Positions 36,148 through 44,270 of a stretch of 51,727 nt of DNA are shown here, one piece after another. Below the pieces are notes generated by a model. That model did no database searches. It saw only the letters and a program-made list of their open reading frames with translations, and was not told the origin of the DNA. How positions within the stretch are numbered: position 1 is the stretch's first letter; each line of letters opens with the position of its first letter. Position numbers and translations under genes: made by a program. The stretch is taken from NCBI RefSeq assembly GCF_001021165.1, contig NZ_AZAY01000014.1, forward strand, positions 1 through 51,727, read 5' to 3'. Source of the DNA: Marinitoga sp. 1197 (GTDB taxonomy: Bacteria; Thermotogota; Thermotogae; Petrotogales; Petrotogaceae).

Positions 36148-37149
36148 TTATAATATTTCAATTTTTTTCAATAAATCTTCATATGTTATTTTAGTATTAT
36201 TTAGTAGAAAATATTCTTCATTATGAAATTCAATTTTTGAATTCTCAAGTAAATGCGAATTTTTCCTTTTAAAACCTATGAAATTTGATTTTAATTTTAA
36301 TGGTACTGTAAGCCTTTCTTTTTTAAATGTAATCATAATATTTTCAGCTATTTTTGTTCTGACAAGATCACCAAAAGAATCATGATACGGGCCAGCTACT
36401 ACATTGTCTCGTTCTTTTCCATATAAACATATACCAAGTCTTATAACCTTTTTTCCTGTAGATTCTATAATTTCTGTCATTTTTGCAGCTTTTTCGACAG
36501 CTGTGTCTAATGTTTCGGGAACATACTCTCCTTTTTTAAACATAATTTCCAGTTTTGAATTTTTTAATATAACTGTTGGATGGATTCTTATACTTTTTAC
36601 TTTTAAAAAAGATGTAATTATTGCTGAGTTTATATCTTTATTATAAGAACTTTTAGGTAATCCAGTCATTAGATGAATACCGTAATTTATATTATTTTTT
36701 TCAAGCAGGTCAATAGCGGTCCATACGTCATTTAAAGTATGAGGTCTGTTTGCAGCTTTTAAAACATTGTCGTAAAACGATTGAACACCAATTTCAATAA
36801 AATTTATCGAATAATTTTTCAAAATATTGATTTTTTCGCTGGTTATTTCTTCTGGTGATGTGGAGAATCTTATTCCAAATGCCTTATAATTATTAATTTT
36901 ATCTTGAGCCCATTTTAAGTAAAATAGCATTTCATCCTCTTTCATTCCTGTAAATGTTGCACCATAAAATGCAATATAGGGTTGGGAATTTTCAGGAAAA
37001 TAATTTATATATCTTTCAAATGTTTCGTCTAATTTTTTTATATCAGGCTTTGTTTTTATTCCTGTTGCAGAATATTCGTTACAAAAAACGCATATTTTTT
37101 TGCATCCTGCGTGTGGAATGAAAATAGGAATTATATATTCTCTTGACAA
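36148..37149 (-). CDS. Elp3-like radical SAM protein
   Basis: About 333 residues with cluster motif CKKICVFC (canonical CX3CX2C) near residue 18, YGATFTGMKEDEM, GIRFSTSPEEI, FIEIGVQSFYDNVLKAANR and HLMTGLPKSS, the pattern of the COG1243/Elp3 family without the acetyltransferase half. A role in tRNA modification or anaerobic tetrapyrrole-type chemistry is possible but unproved. GAGGTG (37156-37161) followed six bases later by TTG indicates a TTG start at 37147-37149; the upstream ATG (37168-37170) lies in the terminal repeat of element B. Confidence 0.75.
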   Translation of the reverse strand: MSREYIIPIFIPHAGCKKICVFCNEYSATGIKTKPDIKKLDETFERYINYFPENSQPYIAFYGATFTGMKEDEMLFYLKWAQDKINNYKAFGIRFSTSPEEITSEKINILKNYSINFIEIGVQSFYDNVLKAANRPHTLNDVWTAIDLLEKNNINYGIHLMTGLPKSSYNKDINSAIITSFLKVKSIRIHPTVILKNSKLEIMFKKGEYVPETLDTAVEKAAKMTEIIESTGKKVIRLGICLYGKERDNVVAGPYHDSFGDLVRTKIAENIMITFKKERLTVPLKLKSNFIGFKRKNSHLLENSKIEFHNEEYFLLNNTKITYEDLLKKIEIL

Positions 37150-37162
37150 AATTCTCACCTCA

Positions 37163-37482
37163 AAAATCATAATAAGACTGTCTAAAAAATCTAAAATGAA
37201 ATGAAGGCTCGAAGATTACCCTTACACGCTACCGCGGGTATTGGTTAAAATAATTTTGATTTTATAAAAAACTTTTGAGCTATCGCTCTCCTTTTCCCTT
37301 AGATTTTTTATACCTAAAAAATCTAAGCGTGAATGGAAACCGTCAAAAAAACAGGACGTTTTTTTGAGTGAAGCTTTTTCATGGATGAAAAATCTGAGCG
37401 ACGGCTGAGAATGAATAATTTTAAGGATAAGCAATCAAGCTGCCTGAGTGAATTTGAATTTTTGGACATCGTAATCATAATT
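37163..37482. repeat. Hairpin-rich intergenic element, copy B (inverted)
   Basis: About 320 bp, inverted relative to copies A and C. Its ends (TGTCTAAAAAATC at left, complement of GGACATCGTAATC at right) match the terminal repeats of copy A. The reversed core reads TTCATTCTCAGCCGTCGCTC, as in copy C. Hairpins: 37298-37328 with 13-base arm CTTAGATTTTTTA; 37345-37367 with arm CAAAAAAAC; 37376-37393 with arm TTTTTC and loop ATGGAT. A 70-codon ORF inside (37222-37434) is not considered a gene. Confidence 0.72.
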
Positions 37483-37545
37483 TTAAACAGGCTATTATAA
37501 TTTAAATATATTAAAATTATAACATAAAATTCATCTATAATCCAA

Positions 37546-37576
37546 AATAAATCGACGGTAAAACCGCCGATTTATT
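37546..37576 (-). terminator. Intrinsic terminator of the spermidine operon
   Basis: Outer arms AATAAATCG and CGATTTATT plus inner CGG/CCG after one mismatch, directly after the speE stop. Confidence 0.65.
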
Positions 37577-38453
37577 ATTTTATGCCTATTAATTTTTTTA
37601 CGAAATTTGGTAATGCGAAACTCGCAACGTGAATTTCTTCGTTATAATATTTTAAAGTTTCTTTCTTTTCAAAGTTTTTAATTTTTTCGGGATTAAAATC
37701 TTTTAACGGGTCTAATCCTTTTGATGCAAAGGTATAACTCCACATACCAGATGGATATGTTGTCATGAATCCCATATAAACTTTTGTAACAGGAAATGCA
37801 CTTTTTATTCTGTTGTAAGCAATTCCAACCCAGGCTCTATCATAAAAAGGATCTTCTGTTTCTGCAGAAAACACGCCATTTTCTGTTAATGCATTATTAC
37901 ATGCTTTATAGAAATCTTCAGTAAATAAATGACCGCCTTCTCCAGCTGTAGGATCTGTAGAATCTACGATTATCACATCAAAATAATTTTCAAATTGTCT
38001 TACATATTCTGCGCCATTTTCATTCACTATTTTTAATTTTGGATTGTCAAATTCAACGCTTGTTGTTGGTAAATAATTTCTTGCCGCTTCAATAACCATT
38101 GGATCAATTTCACACAAAATAACTTCTTCAACGGACGGATGTTTTAAAACTTCTCTTGTAGATCCTCCATCACCACCACCAATTACTAAAACTCTTTTAG
38201 GTTCTGGATGAATGAACATTGGAACATGAACCAACATTTCATGGTACATAAATTCATCAACTTCTGTTGTCATTGTAATACCATCCAATGAAAACACTCT
38301 ACCTAATTCTGGATTTTCGAATACATCAACACGTTGATATTCACTTTGACCTGAAAATAATATTTTATTCATTTTCATAAATAATCCAACGTCTCCACCT
38401 GTATACCATTCCATATATAATAAATGTCTCCCTGGTTCTAATTTTTTTTCCAT
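37575..38453 (-). CDS. speE: Polyamine aminopropyltransferase (spermidine synthase)
   Basis: A 292-residue SpeE transferring aminopropyl from decarboxylated S-adenosylmethionine. Motifs are LFSGQSEYQRVDVFENPELGRVFSLDG, VLVIGGGDGGSTREVLKH (cofactor site), CEIDPMVIEAARNYLP and the catalytic VDSTDPTAGEGGHLFTEDFY. It follows speD by 12 bases in one operon with the HTH/cupin regulator, the order also known from Thermotoga. The ATG follows AAGGAGGGATAGAA. Confidence 0.95.
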   Translation of the reverse strand: MEKKLEPGRHLLYMEWYTGGDVGLFMKMNKILFSGQSEYQRVDVFENPELGRVFSLDGITMTTEVDEFMYHEMLVHVPMFIHPEPKRVLVIGGGDGGSTREVLKHPSVEEVILCEIDPMVIEAARNYLPTTSVEFDNPKLKIVNENGAEYVRQFENYFDVIIVDSTDPTAGEGGHLFTEDFYKACNNALTENGVFSAETEDPFYDRAWVGIAYNRIKSAFPVTKVYMGFMTTYPSGMWSYTFASKGLDPLKDFNPEKIKNFEKKETLKYYNEEIHVASFALPNFVKKLIGIK

Positions 38454-38465
38454 TTCTATCCCTCC

Positions 38466-38861
38466 TTAAACTTCCACTTTATGTGGTGAGTTTTCAGCTA
38501 TACCTATTTCTTCATAAACTCCTCTTAAATGTTCTATTGTTTGTGCTCTTTGAGAGTTAAATGCTTTTTTTAAGAATTCAAAGCTTTTCCACGGATCAAC
38601 ATGATCACCGCATGTATAGATATCAACAGAAGCATAACCATATTCCGGCCATGTATGAATAGCAAAATGAGATTCAGAAACTATTACAGCTCCACTCACC
38701 CCATGGGGTAAAAACCTGTGGAAAGTTGAGGTTACTATAGTTGCTCCAGATTCAATAGAAGCTTTTTTCATTAATTCTTCTATTTTGTCTACGTCGTCTA
38801 ATATATCTTTGTCACATTCATAAAATTCTGCTATAATATGTCTTCCTAATGATTTTGCCAT
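38466..38861 (-). CDS. speD: S-adenosylmethionine decarboxylase proenzyme (SpeD/SpeH, short type)
   Basis: A 131-residue pyruvoyl-dependent decarboxylase, the short bacterial class. VSESHFAIHTWPEYGYASVDIYTCG holds the Ser where autocleavage generates the pyruvoyl group, followed by the catalytic His and Cys. It provides the aminopropyl donor for SpeE. The ATG at 38859-38861, six bases after GGAGGG, is preferred to an upstream TTG. The operon position is regulator-speD-speE. Confidence 0.95.
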   Translation of the reverse strand: MAKSLGRHIIAEFYECDKDILDDVDKIEELMKKASIESGATIVTSTFHRFLPHGVSGAVIVSESHFAIHTWPEYGYASVDIYTCGDHVDPWKSFEFLKKAFNSQRAQTIEHLRGVYEEIGIAENSPHKVEV

Positions 38862-38885
38862 TTGCAACCCTCCCCATGGAATTTT

Positions 38886-39419
38886 TTATTGTATTTCAAT
38901 CCATAAAACCCTAGCTTTTTTCTTTTTGCTAGCATTTTTTATATAATGTATTTTATCAGATTTAAAATAAAAAGCATCTCCAGTTTTAGCTTTATACTTT
39001 GCATCATCTAACCATAATTCGATATTACCTTCTAAAACATAACCAAATTCTGAGCCTTCATGATAATTTTCTTCTTCTGTTTGCGCCAATGGTTCTAATT
39101 CTACAATCATAGGTTCTATTTTTTTTACTTCTGTATCTGTCATAAGTAATTCTTCTTTTACACCATCTGGCGTATCATAAATAGGAACCCTTTCACTTTT
39201 TTTATAAATAACTTTTTGATCTTCAAAATCAGAAAAGAATTCTTTCAAATTTGTACCTAATGCTCTTAAAATCATTTCCAAACTTTCAAGGGTAGGCGAA
39301 GTTAAATCTCTTTCTAATTGAGAAATAAATCCTCTTGTTAAATCAGCTCTTACGGCTAATTCTTCCTGAGTCAAACCTCTCGAAAGTCTTAATTTTTTTA
39401 ACTTTTCGCCTATTTTCAT
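38886..39419 (-). CDS. HTH/cupin transcriptional regulator of the polyamine operon
   Basis: A 177-residue regulator with Xre-type HTH at residues 8-62 (LRLSRGLTQEELAVRADLTRGFISQLERDLTSP) and a C-terminal cupin (EGSEFGYVLEGNIELWLDD, KTGDAFYFKSDKIHYIKNAS). This architecture matches PuuR-like proteins and the Thermotoga TM0656 type found next to speD/speE. It is the first gene of the operon, so it probably controls itself and speDE in response to polyamine or a related small molecule bound by the cupin. Candidate operators are repeated upstream (39458-39580). Confidence 0.85.
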   Translation of the reverse strand: MKIGEKLKKLRLSRGLTQEELAVRADLTRGFISQLERDLTSPTLESLEMILRALGTNLKEFFSDFEDQKVIYKKSERVPIYDTPDGVKEELLMTDTEVKKIEPMIVELEPLAQTEEENYHEGSEFGYVLEGNIELWLDDAKYKAKTGDAFYFKSDKIHYIKNASKKKKARVLWIEIQ

Positions 39420-39731
39420 AATATCACCTGTATTTTATATATGTCTTTTGTGTATTTTATAATAAACAGCTAAAAGCCTTTTTAAAAAGTCATTTCATTA
39501 TAAAACAGCAAAATTTTACAATAAAAAAATCTTGTTTTTTGCAATTTTATGAGTAGTATAATAAACAGTACGTTTATTATTATAATCTTTTTTTCTTTTT
39601 ATGTCAACAATATTCTTGTCAAAAAAGTATTTTTAATATTAATTTTTTTTTACATATATTCTTTGTTTTATGAGAAATTAATGTTATAATCAAATTAGAC
39701 GATATGTATTTAGGATATAGGAGGTATTTTT
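39420..39731. promoter_or_regulatory. Divergent control region with repeated TATAATAAACAG motif
   Basis: TATAATAAACAG occurs at 39458-39469 and again at 39557-39568, with a close relative (TTATAAAACAG) at 39498-39508. The second copy belongs to a palindrome with 9-base arms ATAATAAAC and GTTTATTAT (39558-39580). On the minus strand these lie in the promoter region of the HTH/cupin-speD-speE operon and are good operator candidates. The rest is AT-rich; no gene is seen. Confidence 0.5.
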
Positions 39732-40337
39732 ATGGATAAAATTAAGGTAAAAGTTATTTATGAATCTGATGACCAAACTTATGAAAGAGAATTTTCAAAG
39801 GAAAAATTTAATAATTTTAATGAATTGGTGCATTTTTTCCAAACAGAAAAAGCAAATTCTGTATTGACAGGAATGAAAATAAACGAAAAAGAAATTCCAA
39901 TGAAATATTATGATGAAATAAAAAATGCTTTTTTTGAAGGCGGAGAAAATATAGAATTGTTATTTGACGATCTTTATGGTCTTGTCAAAAAACTTTTATT
40001 AGAAGGAAAACAATACATATTCAAAATAGAAAATTCACTTAGTTCAATATCAAAGGAAATTATGCTGAATACCCAAGAAGGTCATAAAATGATAAAAGCC
40101 CTTGCTGAAGGATTACAGGCAATGAATACTATTCTTTCACAGGCATCAAAAGTATTAAATAAAACTTTTATTACAGAAGAAGAAATGGAAAAACAAAAAG
40201 AAATTCTGGAAAAAATAATAGAATCACAAAGTACTTCAGATAATGTTGAAATTTCAGATATTATTGATTATGAGTTTTCTGAAATTCTGGAAATTTTCAA
40301 AAAAGCTTTTAAAAGAGCCATCGATGAAATTGAATAA
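39732..40337 (+). CDS. Protein of unknown function upstream of fliS
   Basis: A 201-residue soluble acidic protein with no family recognised. The first 60 residues are mixed strand/helix (KVKVIYESDDQTYEREFSKEKF); the rest is predicted helical with heptad-like spacing (LVKKLLLEGKQYIFKIENSL, MIKALAEGLQAMNTILSQASKVL). Translation begins after AGGAGGTATTTTT. It is 30 bases upstream of fliS in the same direction with no terminator, so a flagellar or chaperone-related role is possible but rests on context only. Confidence 0.7.
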   Translation: MDKIKVKVIYESDDQTYEREFSKEKFNNFNELVHFFQTEKANSVLTGMKINEKEIPMKYYDEIKNAFFEGGENIELLFDDLYGLVKKLLLEGKQYIFKIENSLSSISKEIMLNTQEGHKMIKALAEGLQAMNTILSQASKVLNKTFITEEEMEKQKEILEKIIESQSTSDNVEISDIIDYEFSEILEIFKKAFKRAIDEIE

Positions 40338-40367
40338 GAATAAAGTATATACACCGGAGGTGTGAAA

Positions 40368-40829
40368 ATGTATCAACCAAATAATTTTCAAGCAAATAAT
40401 TTTCAAAACGCTAACAATAGATATGTTGAAAATATGGTTAAAACCGCAAGTCCAGCAAAATTAGTGGAGTTATTATATTTAAATTCTATAGAACGTTTAA
40501 ATAGAGCTGTTAATATGATAAAAAATAAAAAGATTGCAGAAGCTCATAATCAAATTGTTAGAGTTGAAGATATTATTATGGAATTAAATTTATCATTAGA
40601 CATGGAAAAAGGAGGAGAAATTTCTAAAAATTTAAGAGCTTTATATAATTATATGTATAGACGTCTTTTAGATGCTAATTTAAATAAAGATATAGAAATA
40701 TTAGAAGAAGTAAAAACACTTTTAAATACACTATTAGAAGCATGGAGAGAAGCTATGAAGCAGGCAAGTGATGTTGTAAAACAGCAGGTTAACCAGGGAC
40801 AAAGGAAAGGTTTGGATATTTCAACATAA
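40368..40829 (+). CDS. fliS: Flagellar secretion chaperone FliS
   Basis: A 153-residue FliS that binds the C-terminus of flagellin before export. Signatures are RYVENMVKTASPAKLVELLYLNSIERLNRAV, then EAHNQIVRVEDIIMELNLSLDMEKGGEISKNLRALYNYMYRRLLDANL. The N-terminal 20 residues are Asn/Gln-rich. The ATG at 40368 follows GGAGGTGTGAAA; an upstream GTG is part of that ribosome site. A strong terminator follows. Confidence 0.93.
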   Translation: MYQPNNFQANNFQNANNRYVENMVKTASPAKLVELLYLNSIERLNRAVNMIKNKKIAEAHNQIVRVEDIIMELNLSLDMEKGGEISKNLRALYNYMYRRLLDANLNKDIEILEEVKTLLNTLLEAWREAMKQASDVVKQQVNQGQRKGLDIST

Positions 40830-40867
40830 ATAAATTTCAAAATATAATGCAAAATATATATATGAAA

Positions 40868-40902
40868 ATATAAAAACAGATGTTTAACATCTGTTTTTAT
40901 AT
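40868..40902 (+). terminator. Intrinsic terminator after fliS
   Basis: A long symmetrical stem, inner arms ACAGATG and CATCTGT around TTTAA, flanked by A and T runs. Confidence 0.85.
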
Positions 40903-40960
40903 TTTTTGTGATATAATTTTAATAGGAAGGTAAAACTTTTTTAAGTTAGGGGGGAGTTTT

Positions 40961-41806
40961 ATGGAATTTAAAAAAGCGAGTGAAGTCCCTAAGATTGCGA
41001 TAGTTGATCTTGTAAATAAAACATTTAAAGACTATTCTGTTCCTATAAACTGGACTATGACATCATTTGAATATGATTTAAAAGAAAATTCGATTTCTCT
41101 TGATGATTCCTATATAGTATATGAAGATAATAAACCAATAGGTTTTTCCCTTGTCTCAATTAGAGGAACAAGAGGAAGAATAGATGCTTTTGGATTTTTG
41201 AAAGAATTCAGACTTAAGGGTTATGGTTCGGAATTATTATATTATACTCTGGAAAAGATGAAGTGGAAAGGCATAACAAAAGTTGTCTTAGAAGTTGTGG
41301 ATGAAGAAGCAAGTGCAAAAAAATTTTATAAGAAACACGGATTTAAAGAACGTCGAATACTTGAAAGTTTTATAAAATATCTTGATAAAATTGATGATAC
41401 AAAATTTAAATATGTAGAAACTGATAATAAATATATACACGATAGAGCGGTAGAAGCATTACATTATATAGGTAGAAATCCAAACTGGCAGAGAGAGCCT
41501 AAAACGCTCGAATTATCCAGAGAACGTTATAAAATGGAAAGAATCATTCAAAAAGGTTTTACAATTGGCTATGTTGTATGGGGCAAAACAAAAGAAGGAG
41601 TTTTTATTGTAGATGTTTCACCAATTGTGGATGCTACAAAATATGAAGAAATATTAAAGGATTTAATCAATAGATTTTCAAATATGAATTTTAAAAATAT
41701 AACTATAGTATCTTTACCAGAAAATGATCCATTATATGAATTAATAAAAAAATATGAATTTACACCATTCTTAAAGCAAGTAGAGATGGAAAAAAGAATC
41801 CATTAA
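40961..41806 (+). CDS. GNAT-family acetyltransferase, two-domain
   Basis: A 281-residue protein with a clear N-terminal GNAT domain (residues 1-145): acetyl-CoA loop FGFLKEFRLKGYGSELL and the following EVVDEEASAKKFYKKHGFKERR. The C-terminal 135 residues have GNAT-like strands without a clear pyrophosphate loop, so it may be a degenerate second domain. The acceptor substrate is unknown. It is monocistronic, with the start after GGGGGGAGTTTT, and a bidirectional terminator follows. Confidence 0.82.
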   Translation: MEFKKASEVPKIAIVDLVNKTFKDYSVPINWTMTSFEYDLKENSISLDDSYIVYEDNKPIGFSLVSIRGTRGRIDAFGFLKEFRLKGYGSELLYYTLEKMKWKGITKVVLEVVDEEASAKKFYKKHGFKERRILESFIKYLDKIDDTKFKYVETDNKYIHDRAVEALHYIGRNPNWQREPKTLELSRERYKMERIIQKGFTIGYVVWGKTKEGVFIVDVSPIVDATKYEEILKDLINRFSNMNFKNITIVSLPENDPLYELIKKYEFTPFLKQVEMEKRIH

Positions 41807-41835
41807 AAAAGCAGCGTGATTTACGCTGCTTTTTT
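41805..41835. terminator. Bidirectional intrinsic terminator
   Basis: Arms AAAAAAGCAGCG and CGCTGCTTTTTT around a 7-base loop, between convergent GNAT genes. Confidence 0.88.
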
Positions 41836-41860
41836 AAAAAACATAAATTATTAAAAAAAT

Positions 41861-42394
41861 CTAAAATGATGTCCATTCATTTCTTAACAACCCCATTATT
41901 ATTTCATCATGATATTTACCTTCTCTGAATATTTCTTCTCTAAGTATGCCTTCAATTTTAAATCCAACTTTTTCATAAGATTTTATAGCTCTTTTATTAA
42001 AACTAAAAACATGTAACTTTACTTTATTAACATTCATTTCATTGAATATAAAATTTATCAGCACTTTCATGGCATCTGTGCCATATCCTTTATTCCAGAA
42101 TGGTTTACCCAGAAAAATTCCAACAGTTGTTACAGAATTTTTCCAGTCTACACTAACAATTCCACATCCACCTATATATTTATTGTCTTCTTTTCTTTCT
42201 ATAGCAAAACTGTAATTATCTGCTTTCATAGGATTTAGTTTTTCATACCATTTTAGTTCATCTTCATAGCGGAATGGAAGAGGTATTCCTGGCATTAAAT
42301 ATTTTTTTACATCAAAATCATTTATGTATTCTAATATATTAGCTATATCATCTTTTGAGTATGCTCTTAATCGAATTAATTTTCCTTCATACAT
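41861..42394 (-). CDS. RimJ/RimL-like GNAT acetyltransferase
   Basis: A 177-residue acetyltransferase of the RimJ/RimL group: GKLIRLRAYSKDDIANIL at the N-terminus, GIFLGKPFWNKGYGTDAM (acetyl-CoA loop), VNKVKLHVFSFNKRAIKSYEKVGFKIEG and EGKYHDEIIMGLLRNEW at the end. It probably acetylates an N-terminal amine or small amine, specificity unknown. The start ATG follows GGGGGGATTTCAA. It is convergent with the other GNAT gene but not closely related to it. Confidence 0.87.
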   Translation of the reverse strand: MYEGKLIRLRAYSKDDIANILEYINDFDVKKYLMPGIPLPFRYEDELKWYEKLNPMKADNYSFAIERKEDNKYIGGCGIVSVDWKNSVTTVGIFLGKPFWNKGYGTDAMKVLINFIFNEMNVNKVKLHVFSFNKRAIKSYEKVGFKIEGILREEIFREGKYHDEIIMGLLRNEWTSF

Positions 42395-42484
42395 TTGAAA
42401 TCCCCCCTCTGTTATTTGCGGATATTATAACAAAATTTATTTTGTTTGTCAATAATAAAAATTTACCAAAGTTGTAAATATAAA

Positions 42485-42800
42485 ATTTGCAAATGCTGAT
42501 CTCGTTCAGACGCTCATTTGCTTATATGATAAAATTATAATAAAAAACTTTGGAGTCATTATTAGGTACAAAATATTTCTCAAAATAATATCTCGTTCAA
42601 GCGGTGAAATTTCTAATCTTCAAAATTTTTCATTCTCGCCGGTCGCTCAGACTCGCATCCATGCTCGGCTTTGCTCAAAATCACATCCATGTGATTTTGA
42701 GCGAAACCATTGCATGGATGCAATGGTTGAGCGACAGCGGTAAGCAAATATTTAATGAGGATTAAGAATTTTCACCGCCTGGCCGAAGATTGTGATTCGT
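42485..42800. repeat. Hairpin-rich intergenic element, copy C
   Basis: About 315 bp between the RimJ-like gene and mnmE. It carries the best-preserved core (TTCATTCTCGCCGGTCGCTC) and three loop-ATCCAT hairpins: weak at 42655-42664, strong at 42673-42702 (12-base arm GCTCAAAATCAC), and inverted at 42705-42728 (arm AACCATTGC, loop ATGGAT). The core is enclosed by a further inverted repeat, GCGGTGAAATTTCTAATC (42601-42618) against 42760-42778. The outer terminal repeats of copies A and B are not clear here. No gene is seen. Confidence 0.72.
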
Positions 42801-42921
42801 TATTATTATTTCCTCATATTTCTATAAATTTTTATTATTTACAATAAAAGATAATAATAGTAAAAAAGTATATGATTTAATATGATATAATATATCAGAA
42901 AACTTTTTTGGGAGTGATTTT

Positions 42922-44262
42922 ATGATTTTTGATACAATTGCTGCAATTTCAAGCCCTATTGGAACAGGAGCTATAGCTGTTATAAGATTAACAGGAGAAA
43001 ACACTATTAACGTTATAAAATCTCTTTTTAATATACATGCTCCTGAACCAAAAAAAATGTATTATGGCTGGATTAAAGAAAAAGATTATGTAATAGATGA
43101 AGTTACATGGGTTTATCATAAAGGGCCAAAAAGTTATACTGGAGAAGATATGCTTGAGATATTCTGCCATGGCGGTATATTAGTAACAAAAAAAATTTTA
43201 GAAAAAATAATGACGTTAAATGTAAGAGAAGCTTTACCAGGAGAATTTTCTAAAAGAGCTGTTATGAATAGAAAAATGAATTTGTTAAAAGCAGAAGCTA
43301 TTAATGAATTGATTCATGCCAATTCGGATTTTGCATTGAAAGCTGCAACGAATCAAATGGATGGTAAATTGTCAAAAAGAATAGAGATAATAAAAAAAGA
43401 ATTATTTAATATTGCTGCCAGAATTGAGGTTGAAATGGATTATCCAGATGATTTTGAAGTTGATAATTTTCAATTTTTAGAATCATTAAATACAATAAAA
43501 GCAAAGTTAGAGGAATTATATGAAAACGCTGATAACGGAATATCTGCAATAGAGGGAATTAAAATGGCTATCGTTGGAAAACCCAATGCTGGTAAATCCA
43601 CATTATTAAATGCTTTATTAAGAAAAGATAGAGCAATTGTAACTGATATTCCCGGAACAACAAGAGATACTATTGAAGAGAATTTAAATATTAGAGGAAT
43701 TTTTATAAAAGCTATTGATACTGCAGGAATTAGAAAAACCGAAGATGTTGTAGAGAAAATAGGTGTGATACGTTCATTAAAGGCTATTGAAGAGTCAAAA
43801 CTTATATTATTTGTATTGGATAATTCTGTTGGCATAGATGAATACGATAAAGAAATATATAATAAAATAAAGAAATTAAATAAAGAAGTTGTTATCGTTA
43901 TTAATAAATCAGATATTGTTAATGAGGATAATTTTGAAATTTCGTGGAAAGAACATGAAGTTGTTAGAATTTCAGCATCCAATGGTGAAATAAAAAATCT
44001 CGAGGATTTAATATATAAAAAATTAAAGGATACTGTAATTACAGATGAATTAACGCTTACAAACAGAAGACAAAAAAACGCTGTAAAAAAAGCCATTGAT
44101 TCTATAATTAAAGCTATAGAGGGAATTGAATTAGGATTAACAAATGATGCAATAATGTTTGATGTTAGAAAAACAATAGAAGCTTTAAATGAATTAACAG
44201 GGGATGATTATACAGAAACATTATTGGACAATATTTTTGGTAATTTTTGTGTTGGAAAGTAG
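42922..44262 (+). CDS. mnmE: tRNA modification GTPase MnmE
   Basis: A 446-residue MnmE (TrmE), the GTPase that with MnmG adds the carboxymethylaminomethyl group to wobble uridine of tRNA. The N-terminal folate-binding domain starts DTIAAISSPIGTGAIAVIRLTGE and includes FCHGGILVTKKIL. The G domain has G1 GKPNAGKSTLLNALL, G2/G3 IPGTTRDTIEE and DTAGIRKTE, and G4 NKSD. It ends with the catalytic C-terminus FGNFCVGK. The ATG follows GGGAGTGATTTT. An 8-base gap separates it from the membrane protein gene. MnmG is not in the window. Confidence 0.96.
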   Translation: MIFDTIAAISSPIGTGAIAVIRLTGENTINVIKSLFNIHAPEPKKMYYGWIKEKDYVIDEVTWVYHKGPKSYTGEDMLEIFCHGGILVTKKILEKIMTLNVREALPGEFSKRAVMNRKMNLLKAEAINELIHANSDFALKAATNQMDGKLSKRIEIIKKELFNIAARIEVEMDYPDDFEVDNFQFLESLNTIKAKLEELYENADNGISAIEGIKMAIVGKPNAGKSTLLNALLRKDRAIVTDIPGTTRDTIEENLNIRGIFIKAIDTAGIRKTEDVVEKIGVIRSLKAIEESKLILFVLDNSVGIDEYDKEIYNKIKKLNKEVVIVINKSDIVNEDNFEISWKEHEVVRISASNGEIKNLEDLIYKKLKDTVITDELTLTNRRQKNAVKKAIDSIIKAIEGIELGLTNDAIMFDVRKTIEALNELTGDDYTETLLDNIFGNFCVGK

Positions 44263-44270
44263 GTGATGAT

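Noticed and set aside
37222..37434. Minus-strand ORF of 70 codons between the Elp3-like gene and speE
   Set aside because: It is made entirely of the hairpins of repeat copy B and has no ribosome site.
29665..42800. Repeat elements as a CRISPR array
   Set aside because: The copies are thousands of bases apart, have no regular repeat-spacer pattern, and no cas genes are nearby.
43470..44096. Minus-strand ORF of 208 codons inside mnmE
   Set aside because: Long only because the opposite frame lacks stops; mnmE is unmistakable and the translation resembles no protein.
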